A stretch of 32,044 nucleotides of DNA. It comes from Chitinophagaceae bacterium. GTDB taxonomy: Bacteria > Bacteroidota > Bacteroidia > Chitinophagales > Chitinophagaceae. Where the stretch lies: positions 1 to 32,044 of the forward strand of contig JAIXOJ010000109.1 in NCBI GenBank assembly GCA_027486835.1, in the 5' to 3' direction. The notes below the pieces were generated by a model. It saw only the letters and a list, made by a program, of their open reading frames with translations, was not told the origin of the DNA and made no database searches. Position 1 is the stretch's first letter, and every line of letters begins with the position of its first letter. The position numbers and the translations under genes were made by a program. Of the stretch, positions 1 to 11,355 are shown piece after piece.

Positions 1-280
1 AAGCATAACTAGCTTCACAGTAGGCATAACTAGCATCACAGTAAGCATAACTAGCTTCACAGTAAGCAGAACTAGCATCACAGTAAGCATAACTAGCTTC
101 ACAGTAAGCATAACTAGCATCACAGTAGGCATAACTAGCATCACAATAAGCATAACTAGCATCACAATAAGCATAACTAGTATTCCAGAAAGCATAACTA
201 GTACACCAGAGAAGGCATAACTAGTACACCAGAGAAGGCATAACTAGTACTCCTTTAAGCATAATCTGGTATTCCAGCAA
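1..280. repeat. 21-bp degenerate tandem repeat array
   Basis: About 12-13 head-to-tail units share the core GCATAACTAG. The first nine units keep an exact 21-bp period. They fall into two subtypes, AGCTTCACAG and AGCATCACAG, which alternate for the first six units. From about position 178 the second half changes to a TATTCC or TACACC form and the units become 22-23 bp. The last recognisable unit is degenerate, starting near 257. Because 21 is a multiple of three, three of the six frames stay open through the regular part, encoding heptapeptide repeats: SITSFTV on the plus strand, and YCEASYA or a hydrophobic MLxxxLV type on the minus strand. I cannot find a complete gene, and the array runs off the left edge of the window, so it may be the end of a longer array or gene. 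Confidence 0.85.
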
Positions 281-1102
281 CAAATTCCAATTCCAACTAA
301 ATTGCTTCCTAGCAAAAAAGTCGGTTTATAGGTATTTGGAGGGAATTCCCTTCTTGTGGCGGTAGCCGAACGCATAGTGGGATGATTTTGCACATGTTAT
401 ACAGGTAAGAACCATAAGTCACTCTTTTTTAAAACGCTGTGTATTCTGTGTAATATATACTTTCACAGTCAACCTTTATAGTGTTAGAAACACCTAAAAA
501 GTTCATAAGGTGAGCAATCACTTACAAATAAACTGGTTTGGTGGGTAAATACATGTGCTATAAAAAGAACCATACCAACAGTTTTTAGCATCCCAATTTC
601 TATCAGTTTTTCCAATCAAATCAATCAACCAAACAAATCATTTGCGCCCGCTAAAAAAGAGGAATGTTAGCTATAACCCCTAAGATGTCTTATTGGACTA
701 GTGATATGTCGTATTCGATGGTTGCTCGTAGGATTACATGTATAGTTTTACATTTCATGATATACTTATTTATCGTTCAGTTTTTAACTCAACCCCAAAA
801 GCCTGTTTTCACATTATCATTCATGTATTCAACAAGACGTTTACCACAAATAGGTAAAGCCCACAGTTCAATATTGTATTTACCATTCCAAACCTCCATT
901 TTTTCAATCTTGCAAAAAAAAGTGAATCATTTTCTCTCGCTATTCTAAAAGGCGAAGTCTCCTTGAATCATAAATGGTTCGAGGTGATTAAATCAAATCG
1001 TTCTGAATTTTAATCATAAACGCATTGCATTTCAATTCCTGTAAGCTTGTTAGCTCAAACAAGTAGCTATACCTTCTTTATCATTTTCAACATTTCCCGC
1101 AC
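281..1102. other. Intergenic region without a convincing gene
   Basis: This AT-rich stretch of about 820 bp holds no recognisable gene. One ORF at 664-948 (plus, 94 codons) begins with ATG just after AAGAGG, but the encoded protein has no recognisable domain, an odd composition and no coding-like repeat or family signature, so I do not call it. Small palindromes are present: AGGGAATTCCCT at 340-351, and a 6-bp inverted repeat CTTGTT/AACAAG at 1046-1063 in the probable leader of the next gene. The latter could be a leader hairpin. Confidence 0.5.
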
Positions 1103-4100
1103 ATGATGCTCAAAAAGTTTTACTCCCTTTGCTTGCTCCTTTTTTTGGGTATGCTCGTTTTTTACAAACCAAGCTATGCCCAAATATGCCCAACCGCCTC
1201 CATCAGTGGTAATACCTCATTTTGTACTGGAGGAAATACCGTGCTCAACTCCAATGCAACGGGCGGTACTGTAGCATCTGTTACAGCCACTGCAGCAGGT
1301 GTAGGCCATTCTTTGTTTTTAAAGAATGATGGCACCGTGTGGGCAACGGGGAATAATGGCAATGGTCAATTTGGTGATGGAAGCACTACCAATAGAACCA
1401 CGCCCGTTCAGGTGAGCAACTTAAGCAGTATCACTGCCATAGCGGCTGGACAATACCATTCTTTGTTTTTAAAAAATGACGGCATCGTTTGGGCAACGGG
1501 CAAGAATAACAATGGGCAATTGGGCAATGGAAGCACTACGCAAACAACTATACCCGTAAAGGTGAGCGGGCTTAGCGGTATCATTGCAATTGCGGCGGGA
1601 AACAGCCATTCCTTGTTTTTAAAAAATGACGGCACCGTGTGGGCAACGGGTTTAGGTGGCAGTGGTCAATTGGGCGATGGAAATGCTACGAATAGTAGTA
1701 CACCCGTTCAAGTGAGTGGCGTTAGCGGAATTGCTGCAATTATTGGGGGGGGATTCCACTCCTTGTTTTTAAAGAATAACGGCACCGTGTGGGCAACGGG
1801 TTATAATGGCTCTGGTCAATTGGGTAATGCAACCTATACGGCTAGTATCACACCCGTTCAGGTGAGCAGCTTAAGCGGTATCAATGCCATAGCTGGAGGA
1901 GAAAGCCATTCCTTATTTTTAAAAAATGACGGCACCGTGTGGGCAACGGGATATAATCTCTTTGGTCAATTGGGTGATGGAAGCACTACAGATAAAACTA
2001 CACCCGTAAAGGTGAGCAGCCTTAGCGGTATCACTGCCATAGCAGGTGGTTCTTACCATTCATTATTTTTGAAGAATGACGGCATCGTTTTGGCAGCGGG
2101 ATTTAATGCCTTTGGTCAATTGGGCGATGCAAGCATTTCGCAAAGAACAACACCCGTTCAGGTAAGCGGTCTTAGCGGTATCATTGCAATTGCGGGTGGA
2201 CAATACCATTCCTTGTTTTTGAAGAATGACGGCAATTCGTGGGCAGTGGGAATTAATCAGAATGGTCAATTAGGCGATGCATCCACTACGGATAGAACCA
2301 CTCCCGTTCAGGTGATTCCAGTATCTGCAACGGTTACAGCTTATCAATGGCTTTTAGGCGGTAGTAATATAACGGGTGCTACTGCTTCTACTTACACTGC
2401 CACAACTGCCGGCAGCTATACGGTGCGGGTAACCAATAGCAGTGGTTGCAGCATCACTTCAGCGGCAGCTTCGGTAACAGCTTCTGGAAACAATACAACA
2501 AGTGCAGCATCAACTACGCCAACTATTTGTATCAATACAGCCTTAACAAATATTACCCACACCACCACAGGCGCAACAGGCATCGGCACATCTACAGGTT
2601 TACCTGCTGGTATAACAGCTGCTTGGTCAAGCAATACCATTACTATTAGTGGTACGCCAACTGCTTCGGGTACATTCAATTATAGTATCCCATTATCAGG
2701 CGGTTGTGGTTCGGTGAATGCCACAGGAACAATTATAGTAAATAATGGTATTTATTCTGCTTCTTTATCATCTAGCACTTCCACTATTTGCGCTGGCACA
2801 AGTGTCAACTTGAATGTAGCTATTTCTGGTGGTACATCACCTTACAGTGTGATTTATTCAGGCGGAACAGTGAATAATTATACCAACGGTAGCAATATTT
2901 CAGTTAGCCCTGCTAGTACTACTACTTACTCATTAACCAGTGTTACTGATGCTAGTGGTTGCAAAGCATCATTGGGTTGGAAAACTATTAAAGCTGGACC
3001 TTCTCACATGGTCGGTATTAAGGCGGACGGTAGCTTGTGGGCGTGGGGTAATAATTATAGTAATCAATTAGGGGATGGAAGCGACGTTGATAGGTCTAGC
3101 CCTGTGCAAATAGGTAATTCTACGAATTGGGCCTCGGTAGCTCCTGGTTTTAATCATACCGTTGCCACTAAAACAGATGGCACACTTTGGGCATGGGGAT
3201 ATAATAACGTTGGTGAATTAGGGGATGGTACTACGACGAATAGGTCTAGCCCCGTGCAAATAGGCAATTCTACGTGGGGCTCGGTAGCAGCTGGGGGTAA
3301 TTATACCATCGCTACCAAAACGGATGGTAGCCTTTGGGCGTGGGGTGATAATACTTATGGCCAATTAGGTGATGGCAGTACCATGTATAGGACAAGCCCA
3401 GTGTTAATAGGCAGTGCCACTAATTGGGCTACCATCGCAACCGGACAATATCATACCATTGCTACAAAAACAGATGGCACACTTTGGGCATGGGGTCGTA
3501 ATGATTATGGTCAATTAGGTGATGGCAGTAACACAACAAAGACAAGTCCTATGCAAATAGGCAGTTCTATGAACTGGGCTTCGGTAGCTGCTGGATTTAA
3601 TCATACTATCTCTACCAAAACGGATGGCAGCCTCTGGGCATGGGGAAATAACGGAAATGGTCAATTAGGTGATGGCTTCACTACCTTTAGGGCAAGCCCT
3701 GTGCAAATAGGCAGTGCCATTACTTGGGCTTCAATTGCTGCTGGAGAATTTCATACTATCGCCATACAAACGGATGGCAGCCTCTGGACATGGGGAAAAA
3801 ACGGAAATGGTCAATTAGGTGATGGCAGCACCACTCAAAATATTACTCCAGTAAAAATAGGCAGCCCAATGAATTGGTCTTCAATTACTGCTGGTAGTTC
3901 TAATACTATCGCCAAAAAAGCGGACGGTAGCCTTTGGGCATGGGGATACAATACAAGTGGTCAATTAGGTAATGGTACACAAACGCAAAGCTTAGTACCC
4001 GTGCAAATAGTTGCAACTGGCAGCAGCATAGTTACGGTAACAGCTGCTAATACAGCAGGTGCAGCATCAGCTACACCAACGCTTTGCATGAATTCAGCCT

Positions 4101-7100
4101 TAACCAATATCACCCACAGCACCACAGGTGCAACAGGCATTGGCACAGCCACAGGTTTACCTACTGGCGTAACAACGGCTTGGGCAAGCAATACCATTAC
4201 TGTTAGTGGTACGCCAACTTCGGCAGGAACATTCAATTATAGTATTCCATTAACGGGAGGTTGCGGTTCGGAAAGTGCTACTGGAACAATTACAGTAACA
4301 GCAGCAAATACAATTAGCCTAAGCTCTTCAGTAAATAGCGATGCGCAAACCGTAAATGCAAACAATGCCATTACAACCATCACTTACAGCACCACAGGTG
4401 CTACTGGTGCAACTGTAAACGGTTTGCCCACAGGCGTAGTTGGCAATTGGCTTAGTAATGTATTTACAATCAGTGGTACACCAAGTGTAAGTGGAACTTT
4501 CAATTATACCATCACACTTTTAGGAGGTGGTTGTGGTACGGTAACCAAAACAGGTAGTATAGTGGTGATTAATCAAGCCACCCTAGGCAATTATTCAACT
4601 ACCTCAGTAATATCGGGGCAGAACACCAGCATTACGCCAAGTGCCGCTCCTACTAATGCTGCTAGCATAGTAGCTTATACCAATACCAATTTTTCGGGGG
4701 TATTAACGGTAAACACTACTACTGGCGTGGTAACGGTAACCAATGCCAAACAAGCTGGCAGCTATACCCTAACCCTAAAAGCAACAAGCAGTACGGGTCT
4801 TTCCGCTACCACTACATTTACCCTCACTGTAACCAAGCCAGCTTGTAGCCAAGGGTTATTTAGCGGAAGCACCAGTGTTACTGTAGGAGCTAGTCCTTAT
4901 AGTGTTGCAGTGGGAGACTTTAATGGGGATGGCAAGCAGGATATAGCCACAGCTAATTACGGTAGCAACAGTGTTTCTATCCGCTTAGGTGATGGAATTG
5001 GTGGCTTTAGCGGAAGCACCAGTGTTACTTTAGGAGCTAGTCCTTATAGTGTTGCAGTGGGAGACTTTAATGGGGATGGCAAGCAGGATATAGCCACCGC
5101 TAATTACGGTAGCAACAGTGTTTCTATCCGCTTAGGCGATGGGACTGGTGGCTTTAGCGGAAGCACCAATGTTTCTGTAGGAACTGATCCTACTAGTGTT
5201 GCTGTGGGAGACTTTAATGGAGATGGTAAGCAAGATATTGCCTCGGCTATTTACACTAGCAACAGTGTTTCTATCCGCTTAGGCGATGGAACGGGTGGCT
5301 TCAGTGGAAGCACCAATGTTTCTGTAGGGAGTTATCCTATTAGTGTTGCAGTGGGAGACTTTAATGGGGATGGCAAGCAGGATATAGCCACAGCTAATTA
5401 CGGTAGCAACAGTGTTTCTATCCGCTTGGGCGATGGAACTGGAGGCTTTAGCGGAAGCACTGAAGTTACTGTAGGTTCTGGTTCTAGAAATATAGCAGTG
5501 GGAGACTTTAATGGGGATGGCAAGCAAGATATAGCCACCGCTATTTGGGTTAACAATACAGTTTCTATCCGCTTAGGCGATGGAACTGGTGGCTTTAGCG
5601 GAAGCACGAATGTTTCTGTTGGAAATTTGCCTTGGAATGTTGCAGTGGGAGACTTTAATGGGGATGGTAAGCAGGATATCGCCACTGCTAATTATAGCAG
5701 CAATACAGTTTCTATCAGCTTAGGCAATGGAAGTGGTGGCTTTAGTGTAAGCACTAATGTCTTTGTTGGAAGTGGTCCTGCAAGTGTTGCAGTGGGAGAC
5801 TTTAATGGGGATGGCAAGCAGGATATCGCCATCGCTAATAACATTGACGGCACAGTTTCAATCCGCTTAGGCGGTGTCGCAATTATGAATGTATTGGGCA
5901 ATACCAATACTGTTGCCAATGGCACTACCACCACTACACAAACCAATGCTACCAATTTTGGAAGTACTTGTATAGGCAGCAGCACTACATCAACCTATAC
6001 TATTCAAAATACAGGCATTACAGCGTTAACTATCAGTACAGGTGGTATAACCCTGTCTGGCACCGATGCTTCGCTGTTTACCGTTGGGGGCATTATGCTA
6101 CCAGCTACCATAGCAGCCAATAGTACTGCTACTTTTACGGTTAGTTTTTCGCCCACTACATCTGGGGCAAAAACAGCACAAATAAATATCGCTAACAACA
6201 CTTGCGATATTCCTACTTATACCTATGCCATTGGTGCAACGGTAACTGCAAACAATTCAGCAGGTACCGCCTCAAGTACCCCAACAGTTTGTATCAATAC
6301 TGCAATAACAAATATTACCCATACCACCACAGGTGCAACAGGCATCGGCACAGCCACAGGTTTACCTTCTGGGGTTACCGCTGCATGGGCAAGCAATACC
6401 ATCACTATTAGTGGTTCACCAACTGCAGTAGGTGTATTCAATTATAGTATTCCATTAACGGGCGGTTGCGGAGCGGTGAATGCTATAGGAACAATTACAG
6501 TAACTGCAAACAATACAGCAAGTGCAGCATCAACTAACCCAACAGTTTGTATCAATACGGCCTTAACAAATATTATCCACACCACTACTGGTGCAACAGG
6601 TATCGGCACAACCACAGGTTTACCTTCTGGCGTTACAGCGGCTTGGGCAAGCAATACCATCACCATTAGTGGAACGCCAACTGCAGTAGGTGTATTCAAT
6701 TATAGTATTCCATTAACGGGCGGTTGTGGAACGGTGAATGCAACTGGAACAATTACAGTAACTGCTAATAAAACAGTAAGTGCAGCATCAAGTACCCCAA
6801 CAGTTTGTATCAATACAGCCTTAACAAATATTACCCACACCACTACTGGTGCAACAGGTATCGGCACAACCACAGGTTTACCTTCTGGCGTAACTGCGGC
6901 TTGGGCGAGCAATACCATCACCATTAGTGGAACGCCAACTACAGCAGGTACATTCAATTATAGTATCCCATTAACGGGCGGTTGTGGAACGGTGAGTGCA
7001 ACGGGAACAATTACAGTAACTGCTAATAAAACAGTAAGTGCAGCTTCAAGTACACCAACAGTTTGTACCAATACAGCCTTAACAAATATTACCCATACCA

Positions 7101-10100
7101 CCGCAAGTGCAACAGGCATTGGCACAGCCACAGGTTTGCCTGCTGGCGTAACTGCTGCTTGGGCAAGTAATACCATTACCATTAGTGGTACGCCAACTGC
7201 AGCAGGTACATTTAGCTACACGATTCCATTAACAGGAGGTTGTGGAACGGTGAGTGCTACTGGAACCATTACTGTGTCTGCAAGTCCTGTTATTTCCTCT
7301 ATAGGCAATGCTTTGAACTTTAATGGAACAAACAATTACGTTGATGCTGGAGCATTAATAAGTTCTGTGTCAGACTTTACATGGGAGGCTTGGATAAAAA
7401 CCTCAGCAAATGGAACTATTATTTCCAAATCTCCACTTACTGGTATTTGGGCTCAAGGTGGAAAATCGCTTTTCGTACGCAATGGTAAAATTGGTTTTGA
7501 TATTGGCTGGGTGGCTGCAGTTGAAACACCTAATACTTATAATGATGGTAGCTGGCATCATGTAGCATTAACAGCCCAAAAAAATACATCAGGTAGCAAT
7601 GACCTTGTTAAAATATATGTTGATGGTGTACTAGCAGCCACAAAGAGTGATTGGGATATTGATACCTATTCAGAAGCAGGTTTGTACACGAAAATTGGGT
7701 ACACCAATGTTGATTTTCCTTCCCCTTCCTATTTCTCAGGCACTATTGATGAAGTAAGAGTTTGGAATACTGTGAAAACGCAGGCAGGGTTGCTGGCATC
7801 TATGAATAAAGAGTTAGTAGGAAATGAAAGTGGATTGGTGGAATATTATAATTTCAATCAAGGCATAGCAGGTGGCAATAATATTGGCATTACCACTCTG
7901 TTAAAAAATACTACAAGTGGTCATAATGGAACCTTGAACAATTTTAATTTATTTGGCAGTACCTCTAATTGGGTAAGCAATACCAATTTAGTTACTGCTT
8001 TTGTTCCAAGTACACAAACGGTGTGTATCGGTACAGCAGTAACTAATACCACGATTTTCACCACAGTAGCAACTGGCATCGGCACGGCCACAGGTTTACC
8101 TCCTGGGGTAACTGCGGCTTGGGCAAGCAATATCATCACCATTAGTGGTACGCCAACAGCATCGGGTATATTTAATTACAGTATCCCATTGGTAGGCGGT
8201 TGTGGAACTGTGAGCGCAACAGGAACGATTACCGTAACTGCAAATAATACAGTAGGTAATGCCTCTGTTAGTCCAACAGGGTGCATCAATACAGTGCTAA
8301 CAAGCATCTCGCACGGCACAACCGGTGCAACAGGCATTGGTACAGCAACAGGTTTACCCACAGGCGTGACAGCTTTTTGGGGTAGCGATAAATTGGTCAT
8401 TAGTGGTACGCCAACTGTGGCAGGTACTTTTAACTACAGCATTCCATTAACGGGCGGTTGTGGTTCGGTGAGCGCAACTGGAACGATAACCGTAACTGCT
8501 GCTAATACCATCACCCTAAGTTCAGCAGTAAGCACCGATGCGCAAACGGTCAATCAAAACAATGCCATAACATCCATCACTTATAGCACCACTGGTGCAA
8601 CAGGTGCATCTATAACAGGTTTTCCAACAGGCGTCTCAGGCAATTGGGCTAGTAATGTTTATACCATCAGTGGTACACCAAGTGTAAGTGGTACGTTTAA
8701 TTATACCATCACCCTTACAGGTGGTTGTGGTACGGTAACCAAAACAGGAAGTATTACTATTATAGCAACGCCTGTAATTACTTGGACAGGTACAACATCT
8801 ACCGATTGGAACACTGCAAACAATTGGAGTACCCTTTCCGTACCAGCTAGTGGCGATAAAATTGCTATTCCATCTGCGCCAACCAATCAGCCAACGCTTG
8901 CTGCAAATACCACAGTGAAAGAGGTGCTATTAAATGGTAAAATAAACCTCAATGGTAAAACACTCACTTTAACAGGTGCTGTAACAGGGTCGGGTGTCCT
9001 TAAAAGCACTGGACTTTCTTCCGTAGAGATTAAAGGCAATGTAGGTACACTCTATTTTGATGCAGTTAATAACTCCGTTACCAACCTAACCATTACCACT
9101 GGCAGTGTAACCTTAGGCAACGCGTTAAACGTAACGGGAGTACTCACACCAACTAGTGGCACACTCAATACAGGCGATTTCTTGACCCTTAAATCTACAA
9201 GTATCACCACCAGTGCTGTTTTAGGAATAGTAGGCGGTACGGTAAATGGTAAGGTAACAGTGGAACGTTTCATTCCAAAAGGATACAAAGCCTTCCGTCA
9301 ATTGTGTACAGGGGGTGTGTATAATGCAGGAAGCATATTCAGTAACTGGCAAGAAAACGGTGCAAGCCCTGCTGGTTATGGTATGTATATTTTTGGTAAA
9401 AAAGGTACATCAGCAGGAGTTGATGCAACCACAGGCTTAGACCTTACCGATTCTGGTAGGGCCTCTATGTACACCTACACCAATTACTTAACTTATACCC
9501 CAATAACCAACACGAAGACTACCCAGTTAAATCCTTATTTGGGTTATTATGGTGTAGTGTATGGCGACAGAACCAAGAGTACGCACCCTGCTACCGCTTT
9601 TGATGCGAGTAGAATGATGCACTCCGCAACCACCATTCGCAGTACAGGTCAATTGATTACCGGCACGGTTACCTATTCAACCACAGGGGTAACTGGTAAT
9701 TATAGCAGCAGCGACGTGAAAATATTCCCCTTACAAGACACGGGCGTATTAATAGCCAACCCTTATGCAGCCCCGATTGACTGGCATACGATTACCAAAA
9801 CCAACATGAGCAATAGCTATTGGTACGTAGATCCTACCTTCCTTACGAGTGCAGGTTATCAAGTACCTGTTGCTTACAATGCCATTGCGGGTACCAACAG
9901 TAATGTATTATCGAAGATTGGTAGGTATATCCAAGCTGGACAAGCCTTTTGGGTATTTACCGATGCTACCACCAATAGTAACCGCCAGATTGTAATAACG
10001 GAGAACAACAAAGCCATTGCTTCCACCCGATTATCTGTTTTTGGTGCGAGTACCATCAACCGTATTGCCATTGGTTTGTGGAATGCAGCTGGTAATTTGG

Positions 10101-11026
10101 ATGGAGCTGTAGCCGTATTTGACAATAGTTTTTCAAAAGGGTATGGTCCAGAAGATTCCAAGAAGCTATTTGGAACTGCAGAGGCATTGGTGATAGAGGA
10201 AGCAGGAAAGGCATTATGTATTAGTGGTTTGCCCAATCCTATCAATGGCGATAATATCACCTTTGGTTTTGCCAAACTGAAAAAAGATAGCACCTATCAA
10301 TTGAGCATAGATGTGGCTGAGTTCCAAGGTCTAGGTATGCAAGCATATCTAAAAGATGCTTATTTAGGTACACAAACATTGATTACCAGCCAATCAATGG
10401 TTAGCTTTACGATAACCAGCAATACGGCTAGTTATGCAGGTAGATTCTCCATCGTGTTCAAGCCAGCAGTTACCCTACCACTTCATTTTGTATCGGTAGC
10501 AGCACAAAAGAAAACCAATGGAGCCGCAACTATTCAATGGCATACAACCAATGAAAGGGGCATAGCTACTTACACCGTAGAAAGAAGTAATAATGGTAGC
10601 AATTTTGAACCTATTGGCAATCAACAAGCGTTGAATCAATCAATAGCTACTTATCAGTTCAATGATGAAAAAGCCATCACCTCCACAGTTTACTATCGTA
10701 TCAAAGCTGTGCAAACGGATCGTACGGTACTCTATAGTAAGGTAATAGCTGTATCGGCCAATACCGAAAAAGAAGGTATTACGGTTTATCCAAACCCTGC
10801 CAAAGCGAGCGGCTTCAACCTATTGCTAAACAACGCAGTAACAGGTGAATACTCCCTTGTTTTACACAATAGTAAAGGCAGAAAAGTGTACACCCAAGCC
10901 CTAAACGTAGCAACTGGAACTAGTACCATTGCGGTACAACCAACCGTACCTCTATCATCAGGAGTTTACCTGCTATCTGTAGAAAGTAAGAGCCATATTT
11001 ATCAAACGCAAATTATCATTAATTAA
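1103..11026 (+). CDS. Giant secreted multidomain repeat protein (RCC1, Ig-like, FG-GAP, LamG) with T9SS C-terminal tail
   Basis: This 3307-residue protein is probably exported by Sec and then displayed or released by the type IX secretion system. Visible order: signal peptide 1-26 (cleavage after SYA); seven RCC1 units about 53-407; Ig-like and He_PIG-type module to about 548; SprB-like linker; seven RCC1 units about 623-975; two Ig-like modules; a further beta module about 1157-1250; seven FG-GAP/VCBS units with DFNGDGKQD about 1250-1595; an ASPM-SPD-2-Hydin-like module about 1596-1716; four Ig-like modules 1717-2060; LamG-like lectin domain about 2066-2280; three Ig-like modules; a region beginning with [15 protein letters not shown] about 2560-2720; an uncharacterised region; FN3-like module about 3128-3222; T9SS type A sorting domain about 3226-3307 containing YPNP. 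No enzymatic motif is visible. Adhesion or a matrix role is inference. The frame is intact despite heavy DNA repetition. The start is the first ATG before the signal peptide. Confidence 0.95.
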   Translation: MMLKKFYSLCLLLFLGMLVFYKPSYAQICPTASISGNTSFCTGGNTVLNSNATGGTVASVTATAAGVGHSLFLKNDGTVWATGNNGNGQFGDGSTTNRTTPVQVSNLSSITAIAAGQYHSLFLKNDGIVWATGKNNNGQLGNGSTTQTTIPVKVSGLSGIIAIAAGNSHSLFLKNDGTVWATGLGGSGQLGDGNATNSSTPVQVSGVSGIAAIIGGGFHSLFLKNNGTVWATGYNGSGQLGNATYTASITPVQVSSLSGINAIAGGESHSLFLKNDGTVWATGYNLFGQLGDGSTTDKTTPVKVSSLSGITAIAGGSYHSLFLKNDGIVLAAGFNAFGQLGDASISQRTTPVQVSGLSGIIAIAGGQYHSLFLKNDGNSWAVGINQNGQLGDASTTDRTTPVQVIPVSATVTAYQWLLGGSNITGATASTYTATTAGSYTVRVTNSSGCSITSAAASVTASGNNTTSAASTTPTICINTALTNITHTTTGATGIGTSTGLPAGITAAWSSNTITISGTPTASGTFNYSIPLSGGCGSVNATGTIIVNNGIYSASLSSSTSTICAGTSVNLNVAISGGTSPYSVIYSGGTVNNYTNGSNISVSPASTTTYSLTSVTDASGCKASLGWKTIKAGPSHMVGIKADGSLWAWGNNYSNQLGDGSDVDRSSPVQIGNSTNWASVAPGFNHTVATKTDGTLWAWGYNNVGELGDGTTTNRSSPVQIGNSTWGSVAAGGNYTIATKTDGSLWAWGDNTYGQLGDGSTMYRTSPVLIGSATNWATIATGQYHTIATKTDGTLWAWGRNDYGQLGDGSNTTKTSPMQIGSSMNWASVAAGFNHTISTKTDGSLWAWGNNGNGQLGDGFTTFRASPVQIGSAITWASIAAGEFHTIAIQTDGSLWTWGKNGNGQLGDGSTTQNITPVKIGSPMNWSSITAGSSNTIAKKADGSLWAWGYNTSGQLGNGTQTQSLVPVQIVATGSSIVTVTAANTAGAASATPTLCMNSALTNITHSTTGATGIGTATGLPTGVTTAWASNTITVSGTPTSAGTFNYSIPLTGGCGSESATGTITVTAANTISLSSSVNSDAQTVNANNAITTITYSTTGATGATVNGLPTGVVGNWLSNVFTISGTPSVSGTFNYTITLLGGGCGTVTKTGSIVVINQATLGNYSTTSVISGQNTSITPSAAPTNAASIVAYTNTNFSGVLTVNTTTGVVTVTNAKQAGSYTLTLKATSSTGLSATTTFTLTVTKPACSQGLFSGSTSVTVGASPYSVAVGDFNGDGKQDIATANYGSNSVSIRLGDGIGGFSGSTSVTLGASPYSVAVGDFNGDGKQDIATANYGSNSVSIRLGDGTGGFSGSTNVSVGTDPTSVAVGDFNGDGKQDIASAIYTSNSVSIRLGDGTGGFSGSTNVSVGSYPISVAVGDFNGDGKQDIATANYGSNSVSIRLGDGTGGFSGSTEVTVGSGSRNIAVGDFNGDGKQDIATAIWVNNTVSIRLGDGTGGFSGSTNVSVGNLPWNVAVGDFNGDGKQDIATANYSSNTVSISLGNGSGGFSVSTNVFVGSGPASVAVGDFNGDGKQDIAIANNIDGTVSIRLGGVAIMNVLGNTNTVANGTTTTTQTNATNFGSTCIGSSTTSTYTIQNTGITALTISTGGITLSGTDASLFTVGGIMLPATIAANSTATFTVSFSPTTSGAKTAQINIANNTCDIPTYTYAIGATVTANNSAGTASSTPTVCINTAITNITHTTTGATGIGTATGLPSGVTAAWASNTITISGSPTAVGVFNYSIPLTGGCGAVNAIGTITVTANNTASAASTNPTVCINTALTNIIHTTTGATGIGTTTGLPSGVTAAWASNTITISGTPTAVGVFNYSIPLTGGCGTVNATGTITVTANKTVSAASSTPTVCINTALTNITHTTTGATGIGTTTGLPSGVTAAWASNTITISGTPTTAGTFNYSIPLTGGCGTVSATGTITVTANKTVSAASSTPTVCTNTALTNITHTTASATGIGTATGLPAGVTAAWASNTITISGTPTAAGTFSYTIPLTGGCGTVSATGTITVSASPVISSIGNALNFNGTNNYVDAGALISSVSDFTWEAWIKTSANGTIISKSPLTGIWAQGGKSLFVRNGKIGFDIGWVAAVETPNTYNDGSWHHVALTAQKNTSGSNDLVKIYVDGVLAATKSDWDIDTYSEAGLYTKIGYTNVDFPSPSYFSGTIDEVRVWNTVKTQAGLLASMNKELVGNESGLVEYYNFNQGIAGGNNIGITTLLKNTTSGHNGTLNNFNLFGSTSNWVSNTNLVTAFVPSTQTVCIGTAVTNTTIFTTVATGIGTATGLPPGVTAAWASNIITISGTPTASGIFNYSIPLVGGCGTVSATGTITVTANNTVGNASVSPTGCINTVLTSISHGTTGATGIGTATGLPTGVTAFWGSDKLVISGTPTVAGTFNYSIPLTGGCGSVSATGTITVTAANTITLSSAVSTDAQTVNQNNAITSITYSTTGATGASITGFPTGVSGNWASNVYTISGTPSVSGTFNYTITLTGGCGTVTKTGSITIIATPVITWTGTTSTDWNTANNWSTLSVPASGDKIAIPSAPTNQPTLAANTTVKEVLLNGKINLNGKTLTLTGAVTGSGVLKSTGLSSVEIKGNVGTLYFDAVNNSVTNLTITTGSVTLGNALNVTGVLTPTSGTLNTGDFLTLKSTSITTSAVLGIVGGTVNGKVTVERFIPKGYKAFRQLCTGGVYNAGSIFSNWQENGASPAGYGMYIFGKKGTSAGVDATTGLDLTDSGRASMYTYTNYLTYTPITNTKTTQLNPYLGYYGVVYGDRTKSTHPATAFDASRMMHSATTIRSTGQLITGTVTYSTTGVTGNYSSSDVKIFPLQDTGVLIANPYAAPIDWHTITKTNMSNSYWYVDPTFLTSAGYQVPVAYNAIAGTNSNVLSKIGRYIQAGQAFWVFTDATTNSNRQIVITENNKAIASTRLSVFGASTINRIAIGLWNAAGNLDGAVAVFDNSFSKGYGPEDSKKLFGTAEALVIEEAGKALCISGLPNPINGDNITFGFAKLKKDSTYQLSIDVAEFQGLGMQAYLKDAYLGTQTLITSQSMVSFTITSNTASYAGRFSIVFKPAVTLPLHFVSVAAQKKTNGAATIQWHTTNERGIATYTVERSNNGSNFEPIGNQQALNQSIATYQFNDEKAITSTVYYRIKAVQTDRTVLYSKVIAVSANTEKEGITVYPNPAKASGFNLLLNNAVTGEYSLVLHNSKGRKVYTQALNVATGTSTIAVQPTVPLSSGVYLLSVESKSHIYQTQIIIN
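1257..2330 (+). repeat. RCC1 array 1: seven 150-bp units
   Basis: Seven in-frame units begin with the conserved HSLFLKNDG block. Its histidine codon lies at 1307, 1457, 1607, 1757, 1907, 2057 and 2207, an exact 150-bp spacing (50 residues). Each unit continues WATG...[15 protein letters not shown], the RCC1/BNR-like signature. Seven units are what is needed to close one RCC1-type seven-bladed propeller. DNA identity between units is high, which suggests recent duplication or gene conversion. Confidence 0.93.
2968..4015 (+). repeat. RCC1 array 2: seven units of a different subtype
   Basis: Seven units carry the block DGSLWAWG...GQLGDGS with the NWASVAAG connector. The first tryptophan codon of that block lies at 3038, 3188, 3335, 3485, 3635, 3785 and 3935, so the spacing is 150 bp except for one 147-bp step. 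The consensus (LWAWG, ATKTDG) differs clearly from array 1 (VWATG, FLKNDG). The two arrays therefore amplified separately, rather than one being a recent copy of the other. Predicted to form a second seven-bladed propeller. Confidence 0.93.
4855..5880 (+). repeat. FG-GAP/VCBS array: seven 147-bp units
   Basis: Seven units contain [15 protein letters not shown], a calcium-binding FG-GAP/VCBS motif with D-x-N-x-D-G geometry, followed by [18 protein letters not shown]. The aspartate codon of DFNGDG lies at 4916, 5063, 5210, 5357, 5504, 5651 and 5798, an exact 147-bp period (49 residues). As in integrin alpha chains, seven FG-GAP repeats would close a seven-bladed propeller with calcium sites. 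Confidence 0.93.
6251..7282 (+). repeat. Four 258-bp Ig-like (He_PIG-type) module repeats
   Basis: Four adjacent 86-residue modules share [20 protein letters not shown], then [20 protein letters not shown] and [12 protein letters not shown]. The GGTTTACC/GGTTTGCC mark recurs at exactly 258-bp steps (6361, 6619, 6877, 7135). Six further copies of the module, some divergent, lie elsewhere in the same gene near 2600, 4150, 4425, 8095, 8355 and 8620. These are extracellular beta-sandwich spacers. The near-identity of the DNA makes this block prone to copy-number change. Confidence 0.9.
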
Positions 11027-11038
11027 AAAACACATCAC

Positions 11039-11074
11039 GCTGAGTTGCCTCCCCACAAAAGGAGGCAACTTAGC
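11039..11074 (+). terminator. Strong hairpin terminator after the giant gene
   Basis: A 14-bp stem, GCTGAGTTGCCTCC paired with GGAGGCAACTTAGC with one G-T wobble, encloses an 8-nt loop CCACAAAA. It starts 13 bases after the stop codon of the giant gene. The tract after it (TGTTGTTAAT) is only moderately T-rich. It sits 33 bases ahead of the next gene start, so it probably separates the two transcripts or lowers read-through. Confidence 0.8.
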
Positions 11075-11106
11075 TGTTGTTAATCCATTTTAAAAGAAAA
11101 GAGATA

Positions 11107-11355
11107 ATGAATCAAATAATAACAAAAATCATCTGCTTGTTCCTGTTGTTGAGTGTGTTCTCCTTAATGCCGCCAATGGTAGAAGCCCAGTTTGGGGTAG
11201 GGGGCGTAGCACCCGGTACTGACCCTACTGTACCTATAACCGGTGCTGGTAATCCTGGCGGCCCAGTAGTACCGTTTGATGGCGGTATGAGCTTGATGCT
11301 ACTAGCTAGCGGCGTGAGCTATTGCGCTAAAAAACTGCGTCGGGTAAAACAATAG
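11107..11355 (+). CDS. Small PID-CTERM-like secreted protein
   Basis: This 82-residue protein has a signal peptide (MNQIITKIICLFLLLSVFSL..., cleavage near VEA-Q), a Gly/Pro-rich middle, and a C-terminal tripartite tail: PFDGG motif, hydrophobic stretch MSLMLLASGVSYCA, then basic KKLRR. This matches the layout of the Bacteroidota PID-CTERM class (usual motif P-[VI]-D-G-G, hydrophobic helix, basic end), here with F in place of V/I. The function of the class is not established. The tail resembles a protein-sorting signal. I chose the ATG at 11107, after AAAAGAGAT, because the upstream extension from 11077 would need a TTG start inside the terminator region and would bury the signal peptide. It lies just downstream of the T9SS giant gene, so a linked role is possible but unproven. 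Confidence 0.72.
   Translation: MNQIITKIICLFLLLSVFSLMPPMVEAQFGVGGVAPGTDPTVPITGAGNPGGPVVPFDGGMSLMLLASGVSYCAKKLRRVKQ

Noticed and set aside
1-280. CRISPR-like array
   Set aside because: The units are contiguous 21-bp repeats with no unique spacers, so this is a tandem repeat and not a CRISPR array.
664-948. 94-codon plus-strand ORF
   Set aside because: No recognisable domain and an odd composition; the AAGAGG before the ATG is too close for a normal ribosome binding site. Not called as a gene.
1174-10293. Many minus-strand open frames inside the giant gene (for example 2416-2679, 3961-4236, 6442-6699, 6700-6957 and 9874-10293)
   Set aside because: They recur with the repeat period and mirror the Thr/Ala/Gly-rich coding strand, giving Val/Pro/Ala-rich shadows without their own signatures.
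11077-11106. N-terminal extension of the PID-CTERM-like protein from a TTG at 11077
   Set aside because: The TTG start lies next to the terminator hairpin and puts charged residues before the signal peptide; ATG at 11107 is better placed.
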